Source of the DNA: Kingdonia uniflora
Lineage: Eukaryota; Streptophyta; Magnoliopsida; Ranunculales; Circaeasteraceae
Assembly: GCA_014058105.1 (NCBI GenBank)
Contig: JACGCM010001796.1
Coordinates: 1-64,000, forward strand
Length of the DNA stretch: 64,000 nucleotides
Direction: 5' to 3'
In this document: piece by piece, positions 55,249-64,000 of the stretch
Layout: the number at the start of each line of letters is the position of its first letter
Numbering within the stretch: position 1 is the stretch's first letter
Translations under genes and position numbers: made by a program
The notes under the pieces: model-generated
What the model was told of the DNA's origin: nothing
What the model saw: the letters and a program-made list of their open reading frames with translations, nothing else
Database searches by the model: none

Positions 55249-55883
55249 AGGTCCAACTAATATGTCTTCTTGTAGTTGTGGAATACTATTCTGAGCTTAG
55301 TTCAGTTTTCAAACAATTTTAAGCAGAATGAGGCTGGGAGATGAGAGTTCATAAACTCTTACTTGAGGAAAATTTGCTAATATAGATCCCGCTTGGTCAG
55401 TAACATTAGTTTGAGAAGCCAATGTTTCCTGTGATATTGGACAAATTGTTTTCAAAGGCGTTTTCTCCGCTGACCAAGTTATTAGCTTAGAGATTATTTC
55501 TTCTGTTTTTCAGCTGAGATATTCTGAAGTATTACATTGTTAGCAATGTCTGAATTTAAGACTACTATCTGATATCTTATTTAGTAGTGTCTACTTGATC
55601 AAACCTTAGCCATGTCTGATTGTTTGTCTCAATATAAGAAGTAAATTGACCTAGTCCTTAAGTGGCAATGTACTTGATGAAACAATTTTTGGAACAGGCC
55701 ATTTTGAATGTGATTGCTTCATAGTTCAGACATTATTATGTAAATGAAATGGTGGCTACCTATTGAATTCTATCATTGGTTCAGATCCACAAGCTGATCC
55801 ACTTGTTTGTCGCCTATCAGATATTGCCTTCTAAACCGCCATTGAGTTCACAAAAACAGAAGGGATAATTTATAATTATATTG
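55249..55883 (+). other. 3' UTR and spacer after gene 1
   Basis: The first ~60 bases (TCTTCTTGTAGTTGTGGAATA) are similar to those after gene 2 (61140), so the 3' UTR was duplicated with the gene. No other feature. Confidence 0.5.
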
Positions 55884-56056
55884 GGAAATGGTAGGGGCCG
55901 CGCGAACGCGTACCCCTCAGTAACAAATAATGACGGACACTCTCCCACTTGGGGAGATGTTAGGCGAGCACCCCTCCAAAGTGCAATGAAGGTCACAAGC
56001 CTAGGCCATGGATCTTATTGATCGTCCAAAGACCCCGTCCAGGTAAGTATGCTTCA
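55884..56056 (+). repeat. Dispersed repeat, copy 2
   Basis: Partner of 35318-35492. Further right, CCGGTAGGGAGACCGGCGC (56480-56497) and GGTCGGTCCCACCGGCAGCG (56775-56795) are inverted to one another within the same element's body. Confidence 0.8.
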
Positions 56057-56920
56057 ATGTTGCAGACCCCTCTATATTTATACTAATGCTCACTTTTATT
56101 AGCACACACACTCCCGATGTGGGACTAAATCTAAAAAACTCATGGGCCTACTTTCTCCATATTTTAGGGCTTTTAGGCATGTCTCTCTCATTTATTTATT
56201 TTTTCTTCCTCTATATTATGTGGAACTAACAATGGAGAAAATAAAAACAAGCTTATAAATGTTTGCAAAATACCTTTCGATTACGAAAGGAGCGTTTATG
56301 TATAGGCTTCCACAAGCCGCTTGCAGTCCCTTAATCTTCTAAGCCTCCGCACAGGGGCAACCCTGAGTGTGTGCGAGGTATGCGACCGCACAAGGACCAA
56401 GAATAAAATGGTCAATAAAATAAATAAATTTGCGTAAGGGTTAGATTTTTTTTATTTGTAAATAGCATATACTAGTATACCGGTAGGGAGACCGGCGCTA
56501 CGCTCTATTAAAGACATTATTAAAAACACAAAATACAACAGTGAAAAACATACTCACTACTTCTAAGTTGTTCTATCTTCCATCGAAAATCCGAGTATGC
56601 TAATTCCTGTAAGCCACCTATTGAAAAAGACAAATCGATCAGGACCAAATCACACTGGTAATCAAAACCATTTTGCATTTGAGGTTTTATGTCTTATTGT
56701 GTGCTACATACAACATGATAATCATTTTGCAAGAACATAGAACATGGATTTTCAAAATATAATGAGAAAGTTGGGGTCGGTCCCACCGGCAGCGGTATAC
56801 TTAGTAGAATATAAGCTCTTTTGAAGGAACGGTGTCTGTACAAACATGTTGCAAAATTGTGCATCGGTCGTTTAAAACACCTCAACACCTCGTTTGGGGT
56901 TTACTAGTGTCAGCATGAAC

Positions 56921-57110
56921 CACGTGCACACACTCTCTCTCTCTCTCTCTCTCGAATTAATTTCTACTTTTGCCTCCGCGCTTCTATTTAGGGTTTTTCA
57001 CTCTCTTAATTCCTAGTTTTTTTTTAGGGTTTTTTCCCCCAATTTTTGTCTCCCAAATTACCTCATTTAATCCCCAAATTTGTTTTCATCACTCAAAATT
57101 ACACTTCGCC
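56921..57110 (+). promoter_or_regulatory. Promoter/5'UTR of CCCH/KH gene 2
   Basis: G-box CACGTG at 56921-56926 is followed by CACACT(CT)n to 56954, then telo-boxes TTAGGGTTT at 56988-56996 and 57024-57032. The G-box lies 190 bases before the ATG, against 197 in gene 1. Confidence 0.6.
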
Positions 57111-60100
57111 ATGGATTTTGGAGGTGCGCGCAAGAGAGGGAGACCCGAAGGAGGCTTGAATGGGAATGCAGGGTTTAAGAGAAACAGACAAGGTTTGATT
57201 CTTTCTTTACTGTTTTTTTTCTCAGATTGAGTTCAATTTCATTAGGTTTTAGTGTTTTTGGTTTGATTTAACATCTGGGGTGGGTTTGAATTTAGTTGTA
57301 GATGTGATTTGGATGTTTAATTTGATGTATTTTAGGTTGAATTTGTTTATTTTGGTACTTGAAGTGTGGTATGTATTGCTTTTTGTTTTTAGAATTAGGG
57401 TACTTTTTATTTATGTGTATTTCGCTTTATGATTTCGTTTGTACTGCATACCCCCTTTGTGTTAATTTTGCCCTTAATTCTGAAAAACCCAGAAAGGAAG
57501 GGGCGATAAACCATGGCTATAGTAATGTTAATAGTGTATTACTTACAAAAAATTGAATCTTGAGGTAATATTTTGGAAATATTGAAGAACGCTATGAATA
57601 ACCATGGAATATATCTATTGGTTACATAATATTACGTTCTTCCCGAGTCCCTTTCATACAGAATCGTGTTTCGTATTAACACGGATTTCATATTATTAGG
57701 TAATAATTTGGAATATCTGTGGAACAATTTTACAAACGAAAATAGAAGCGTAAATTATCCAAAGTGGGTCCTCTAATTAGATGTTGGTGATGTGGTGGTA
57801 CTAGTATTTAGCAATCATTACCTATTTGACGGAATTTTAACAAAATTCACTTTTGTGAGTAAAAAAATACCGTATCTCAGCTATTAGAAAATTGTTGTTT
57901 ACACTAAATCGTATAAGATATTGCTATATTGCAAAGTATTATCAAATCTATTTTACCCAGCAAACTATCATACAATTTTGTGTGCGCTAAATAACTAAGA
58001 ACTCAATGTTTTTGAAGCACTTATATTAACTACTGTGCCAAAATCAACTGAAAATAAATAATTAATGTTCTGCAACAGAAATGGAGTCATTTTCAAGTGG
58101 TTTAGGAACCAAATCGAAGCCATGCATCAAGTTTTTCAGGTTCTAATCTTAACTTATCAATGAAAATATATCAAGTGTAAGTTTTATCTTCTGTAAATTT
58201 CTATGAACTCTAATAAGAACAGCTTTACAATTTTCGCAATAATAGATAATTTTATCAAGGCTAATAATTGGAATGCCAAGTGTGATACAGGTTTACAGAT
58301 CATGTGCATTAATGAAGTTAACAACGAAAATTGAACAGAGATAAAAGTCAATTTACGCGCAGTTGGAAAAAAATCACTTTTGGGCTATCTATTGATCAAG
58401 ATCACGAGTACGAGGAGGGATAAAATGCCCTCTATCTAATGGCTTATTGTTTTAGTTTATAAAAATATTAGTTTTACGTAATTTAAATTAATACTAGTTT
58501 TGCTTATCAAAATGATAAAAGAGCACCTATTAATGCAGCTAGTTTTTGCTTTGTTATTTTTTTCAGCAAAATCCCTACAGGCGATTTGTATGCTGACTAT
58601 AAAACTACGAAGATGCTAAGTGGTTGAAATTTGCATATCTTTTTTTCTTTTTCTAAATAAAATACTTGATTAATTAAAGAGTTTCTGGAAGCTAACTTAA
58701 GGCTAATAAACCTCATAAGAAGCTATATACAAAGGCAAAAGGAACCTTCTGAGGAGATCGCCCTATGCCCTGTAAACTTCTCTCTGTTTGTATGGAAGCA
58801 TTTTTAGAGAAATAAAAAACCTAAATACTAAATTGTCAATTAACTTGGGAGATCCTTTGTCACGAAAATGTAATTGAGACAATCAGAATCCAGATGCAAT
58901 TCCTTACTATAGCTCAACTAAGAAATCTAGTCATTCTATTGCGATGAATAATGATTCTTCATTCCCAAACCTCTAGGATTTTTAAAGGTCTCTTGAAAGA
59001 ACAAACAAAAAATCAACCTGGAGGTTTTTTCTTTATCGAGAATAAACATTAACCCATGCAAACCTCAACAAAGATTTCAAGAAAACTAAAATTTTTAGAT
59101 TTCACCTGTAAAGCTAACCAAATAATTAACTCCTGCACTGTCTGTGAAAATTAACAGCATCCAACCATCTTATTGTTTTATTAACTTTGATGTTGGCATC
59201 ATTATAGATGATAATAATTTCAGAATGGTTATAACTTATATAGTTAGATACCACCATTCTGGGAACAATATGATAAAAAAGTGCAATAGGGATATGTTTT
59301 GCTGGATGAGTGTAGGACTAGCATGAACCATTAAGTTTAAAACATATCCAAGTAAATACCTTGAAGTACATGAAGGTCTTAGTCAAAGGTGTGCCTACCC
59401 AACCTAAGATAATATTTCTGAAAAATCATTTTTCTCTAAAATCAAACCCTTCGTCAATTTTGTTGTGTTATTTTTCCTAGTATTCATTTAATTTCAGAGG
59501 TGGAGGTTGAAATCTGCGGATGACTTAACCGGTTGCCACTGCTACTGCTAAATATATATTTTTATGTTAAAATGAAAAGATTTCAGTATTTAATGAAGGC
59601 TTTAGTTATTGAGTATGATAAGCGTAAACTAATCAAGCAGCTGGTAGATGTTCTCTCTAAAAACAATTAGCCAAATATGAGGGGAATCGTTTTTCTTATC
59701 TAAATTCCTTGCACAAGTTTAGCCTAGATGATGTCGGGACGAACAAATCCCTTTGTGAGAGAATCGTGTGTTATGATTATGAAATTGGTCTTGAATATAC
59801 ATTTATAATAAATTAATACTGTCACTGTTTATAGCCGTAGAAGCCCTTTTATTTTGATAAAAAAAACTTGCATTGCAAAAGAATGAAATTCATAGGAGAA
59901 ACAAACGCTCTGAATGCTAAGTCCCGAGGAGGAGCAGATATGAGATATGAAAGAAATAACTGGTCTTCAAAGTTGAGACCATAGTTACATATGAACTTTG
60001 TTATTTATTTTGTATTACATCTATCATAGACTTACTATATAATTTTCTATATTCCCTTGATGTAAATTCATTTTTGTTCTCTAGTTAAGGATCTGTTCTC

Positions 60101-61086
60101 GTATTCCTTTTAACTGTAAACATTGTTTTGTTATAATGGATTGAATCGCGCCATTTAGTATATTGCCGCTTTAATCTTTGTATTTTTCTTCTTCTATGAT
60201 TCAAGTAATTTTGGAATTCTTGTCATCATGATCATGATTTACTTATTTTTAAGATTATAAACTTTGATGCAGCACTGCTGGGTGCCCATTTGGGGAGGGC
60301 TGTCACTTCCTGCACTACGTTCCTGGTGGTATAAAAGCAGTTTCCGAAATGTCCAATATGGGAGGAGGCAACCTGTCTTTCCCCCCTTCAAGAAAGCCGA
60401 TAATGGGTCACCCGCATTCCATATCCGACGGGCTATCCCCACAAGTTAAAACTAAGATGTGCAAGAAATTTAACACAGTGGAAGGATGCAAATTTGGAGA
60501 GAAGTGTCACTTCGCCCACAGTGAGAGGGAACTTGGCAGGCCTTCTGCTGGCCCAGTACATGAAGACCCTCGTGGTATGGGCGGTCATCCATCCAGAATG
60601 GGTGGTCGGTATGAGGCCCCACCTCCTTCGGCAGCTGGAGCGTTTGGCGGTGCTGCCGCTAGTTTTGGTGCTTCAGCTACTGCTAAGATCAGTGTTGACG
60701 CCTCCCTTGCTGGAACAATCATAGGGAAGGGTGGTGTGAACTCAAAGCAGATATGTCGAGTCACTGGTGTGAAGCTCTCTATCCGAGATCATGAATCGGA
60801 TACAAACCTCAGGAACATTGAACTTGAAGGGACTTTTGAACAAATCCAGCAAGCAAGTGCAATGGTGCGTGAGTTGATTGTGAGTATTAGTGCATCTGGT
60901 CATGGTGCCGGCCCCGGTGCGATGAATAACAGCCATCAGCAGTATGCTGGTGGTGCTCCACATTCTGCCGGTAGTGCTCAAGGCGGAAACTTCAAAACAA
61001 AGCTATGTGAGAACTTCGCGAAGGGGTCGTGTACTTTTGGAGAGCGATGTCATTTTGCACATGGTCCAGCTGATTTGCACAAGTGA
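57111..61086 (+). CDS. CCCH zinc finger / KH RNA-binding protein, copy 2
   Basis: Exons 57111-57192, 58079-58139 and 60273-61086 (82, 61 and 814 nt, the same phases as gene 1) give 318 residues. Start MDFGGARKRGRPEGG. Finger 1 at 43-62, finger 2 at 111-130, KH about 185-251 with the canonical GKGG loop (199-202), finger 3 at 293-311. The variable parts are the linker 135-180 and the segment between KH and finger 3, which has a Gly/Ala/Ser/Gln insertion. Most exon 3 differences from gene 1 are conservative or silent, so both copies look functional. It ends LHK where gene 1 ends ELRKSGV. Same Arabidopsis homologues as gene 1. Confidence 0.92.
57193..58078 (+). other. Intron 1 of gene 2
   Basis: 886 bases, A/T-rich, no transposon recognised. 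Only its last ~90 bases resemble gene 1 intron 1. Confidence 0.8.
58140..60272 (+). other. Intron 2 of gene 2
   Basis: 2133 bases against 1185 in gene 1. The first ~80 bases (GTTCTAATCTTAACTTATC, ATCAAGTGTAAGTTTTATCTTC) are conserved between the copies. A further match (AACAGAGATAAAAGTCAATTTA, 58334 and 53460) shows common descent. The rest is without recognisable features. Confidence 0.8.
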
Positions 61087-62314
61087 GGAATTTGAAAATC
61101 CCACTAATCTCCTTGTAGTTTTGGATCTCCAAGTTATCTGTCTTCTTGTAGTTGTTTGAATATTCGTTTTGAGTTTAGTTCAGTTTTTGAATCCTTTCCT
61201 CCTATTTTCCTTTCAAGTGTATCTACTTGGAGGGAGAACCACTGTATGCTTTTCGTGAGCTTTTCTAGGTATTTGCTTGGTAATTTATTGTGTTCTTTTG
61301 TCGAAAATTCAGAAATTATCTAATCTATGTCTGTCTGTGCCAAAATTCTTTGCTCCCTATACCGTCAATTTAATCTTAATTATATCTTCTCTTTTTGTTG
61401 GGTATGTTTTATTGATTAAAATCACTTTGATTGTTAATTTGGTAGTCTTTTGTTGTTGAGACCATAGATTTACAACAATGTTAAAAAAATAAACTGATTC
61501 TGGCCTTTCTTCACTGGCTTTTGCAGGGGTTAAACAATGGTGTTATCTCTGATGTGTAATATTTGATCAAAACGTTGTGCCAAATACCAGTGATTTTTTT
61601 CTCTGAAGAAAACTGTTGAAATGTTGATATACTGCAATAGAATTGTATGTGCCCAATGCATACATGAGATAATCGGTTTGGGTGCCATTTCAGCTCAAGC
61701 CAAACTTTGTCCCAACGGCTGAAGAAAAATACGGCAATATCTTAAATAAGGGGGATTTCTATTAACTGGTACTTCAAACAATCTTTGTGCATAAAACCAG
61801 CATTCACAGAAGAGTTAACGTTGCTCTTACACTTTTTACTTGGTTTTTTTTGTGCTTTATAAGCAAACACATATTCAAGGCGACTATGTCCCGTGACAAC
61901 TACTCCGACATTGTTTTTACGAAAAAATAAGTTTGCATTTTAAGTAACTCGAAGCATTTCCTAGTAAGTCTGAACTCTGCAATATCATTTTTGAAAAACA
62001 AAGTCGAATTTTAGAATCAAAATATGAGGAAAATAACAAAAAATATAGAGAGAATAGAATATCTGGAAGCCTATTGATTTCATGAAATATGAAAATTACA
62101 GGATTAAAAATGAAACTCAACACAGTTCAAACAATTCTGATGTGTTAGAATCTATGGGAAACCTGCAAATCAAAAGAACGAAATGTGTGTTGTTGAATCA
62201 GTTTAAGAAAATCAATGAATTTCCATGGGATCAACTTACTCATATACAAAATTAGATAAAATTATAACTTAACATACACCAATTAAATTCAGATTCTCTC
62301 TACGAAAATGAATT
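61087..62314. other. 3' UTR of gene 2 and intergenic spacer
   Basis: A T-rich 3' UTR-like region to about 61500, then A/T-rich spacer. Open frames at 61277 and 61917 lack any support. Confidence 0.5.
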
Positions 62315-62677
62315 TCATTGAAGAAGTTTACGTTTACCCTTTCTAATAGTAGCAGCTTCTGCAGCAGCGTCAACTTTGTCCGGTGTGTCCCCGACTATAA
62401 ACTGTTCCTCTCTCACCGAGCCTCGGTTCCTCGTTAACTTTCTTATTGGTGTTGTGGATCTTGCATTAACACCTTCCTTTTCAGGTGATTCCTCTAATAC
62501 AGATTGTTCCTGTATCACCAAACCACGGTTCCTTGTTAACTTTCTAATTGGCGTTGTAGCCACTCTACACTGAGTTTCCTCCGCCACTTGCTGCTCTTGA
62601 GAATCACTCGATATGTTGTTTGCTCCACTTCTGTGGGGCATCAACTCCTCCCCAACCCTCACACAATCCATCATCAG
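62315..62677 (-). CDS. Last exon of an unidentified gene with a repeated TTPIRKLTRNRG motif
   Basis: On the minus strand an acceptor CTTATCTTTTCAG precedes 62677. The exon is open for 120 codons and stops at 62315. The sequence is hydrophilic. A unit of about 34 residues occurs twice, each beginning TTPIRKLTRNRG and containing EEQ or QEQ and an acidic stretch, and the C-terminus is basic (RKGKRKLLQ). No domain is recognised. TP sites beside basic residues would suit a phosphorylated nuclear protein, but that is a guess. The upstream exons must lie beyond 62700 or outside the window. Confidence 0.5.
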   Translation of the reverse strand: MMMDCVRVGEELMPHRSGANNISSDSQEQQVAEETQCRVATTPIRKLTRNRGLVIQEQSVLEESPEKEGVNARSTTPIRKLTRNRGSVREEQFIVGDTPDKVDAAAEAATIRKGKRKLLQ

Positions 62678-62679
62678 CT

Positions 62680-64000
62680 GAAAAGATAAGAAGTGAATAA
62701 AATAAGTTTGAATTTATATTATACTATCTTTTGTCGGAATTGTATTTTTCGAATTAATACTTTGAAGATTTTTAAATTTCAAAGGTTAATAACTTGAGTT
62801 TGGAACTTTAGTTGGACATTTAAATAATAATTGAAAACCATTTGCTACCAAACGCTTATGTTTTAGGAAGATGAGTTTGTTGAATAGTACTTGGACACTT
62901 AATCAGACCCTTATGGTTTACTTGTAAAACAGGGTTTAGTCAATAGATCTATGTCAGTTAGACTGGAAATTGATGGGCTAAACTAGGTTATGCTCAATAA
63001 ATCGAATTAGTAAAAAAATAGGAGGGTACATGGCATCACATAGTCCCCTATCTCAATATTAGAATTGCCCTGATTCTATGTAAAATACTTGAAAGACCAG
63101 AAAAATGATACATCATGGCCACAAACTCATCGAAGAAGGCAGCTCTAATATCTCAAACTGTTACTCCAAGCAAAAAAGTCAGGTTTAATTTTCCCAATAG
63201 AACTGGCAGCACAACTCTTTCCCTCTACAAATTCTACTGTTTCTTTTGAACTACGGATCCCATAAGAACAACAGGACAAAAGTCTAATATTAAGCCAAGA
63301 ACATAGAAGACTAACTATTGATTCCTATCAACCCAATCCAAACTAACTCCTCAAATCTGTGTTTTCCTCCAATTTCTAACAGATGATCACATATTTACTA
63401 CTTCCATTTCCTAGATATACAAGATTCTCTGCAGCTAGAACGTTTTTAAAAACAATTCTGGGAAAGAAAACAGATGAATGTACGATATTGCCCAATATAA
63501 CTTCGTTCACAGTTTGTTTGATTAGTTAGATGTTCGAGCTATATTAAATTATAATGGGTTGTATAATAGTTGCAGGGTTTACTCGTGATTTATATATTAG
63601 TCGAAGAAAATGTGTGAAGGTAAATGTTTTGACCGTGTGCTATTGTCCAGGTGTACTTTCATGCTTTCTATGGTCCAATTGGGTATTTGAATCATAAATT
63701 ATCCGAATAAAATATCCGGGGATTTTTTAATCTGAGGAAAGCAACGTAACTAAGTACCTCCTAATTGGATTATTGCATATGTTCCTTCCTAACACAACTT
63801 ATACTCTACAAACAGTCAAACACTAAGCAACTACAAAAGCCTAAAATATCCAAATTATATTGTTCAATTATGACCTTTACATGTACTATTTCCTTTCTTT
63901 TAATCAATGAGATATAGACGGATTTTGCTGTGTCCTTCAATTAAGACACAAGGTTGCACTCCGCTCAACTGCAGTTCAAGTTTTTTTTTGTAGTCCAATG
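62680..64000. other. No feature recognised
   Basis: A/T-rich, stops in all frames, no repeat signature. It may include introns of the minus-strand gene whose last exon is at 62315-62677. Confidence 0.4.

Noticed and set aside
61277..61459. 60-codon hydrophobic frame after gene 2
   Set aside because: T-rich 3' UTR or spacer sequence; a hydrophobic product is expected from such composition and nothing else supports it.

Overview
This is nuclear DNA of a flowering plant, most likely a eudicot. It has GT-AG introns, CCCH/KH, ELIP, GATA and F-box sequences, TATA-type promoters, and dense, decayed LTR retrotransposons primed by initiator tRNA-Met. I cannot name the species.

Region by region. 1-7102 holds a heavily mutated Ty3/gypsy element (A, 1661-7102), whose gag/protease part is replaced by a long polypyrimidine tract. 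7103-15188 holds an intron-containing coiled-coil pseudogene on the + strand. It lies antisense to a minus-strand TAT-lineage gypsy relic (RNase H, second RNase H, integrase C-terminus and LTR, 13620-15188). 15371-22267 is an LTR-int-LTR-int-LTR tandem of the same gypsy family (B and C). 22388-22990 has a hAT-like repeat end and a broken F-box gene. 23026-32786 is a third gypsy copy (D) carrying a Mutator-like element with a 9-bp TSD, a solo LTR, and a 3.6-kb LTR element that itself contains a solo LTR.

33473-37600 is genic: a GATA-like zinc-finger gene, a 46-codon small ORF with a TATA box, a SINE with a perfect TSD, and an ELIP pseudogene. 39739-49215 is a nest: a LINE on the minus strand is split by gypsy element E, which is split in turn by a small LTR element (F) and a TAT LTR stub. 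Element E is bounded by a TGGCA duplication and has an inverted, two-U5-ended outer LTR. 49375-61086 holds two intact tandem paralogues of a plant CCCH/KH/CCCH RNA-binding gene (homologous to Arabidopsis C3H36/C3H52). They share gene structure and promoter layout (G-box, CT microsatellite, two telo-boxes). Their introns and spacers hold MITE-like and hAT-like elements. 62315-62677 is the last exon of an unidentified minus-strand gene running out of the window.

Only the two CCCH/KH genes, and perhaps the GATA-like gene, the small ORF and the terminal exon, look functional. The rest is transposon sediment. Its striking feature is that several unrelated LTR families carry arrays of the palindrome GTTCGAAC.
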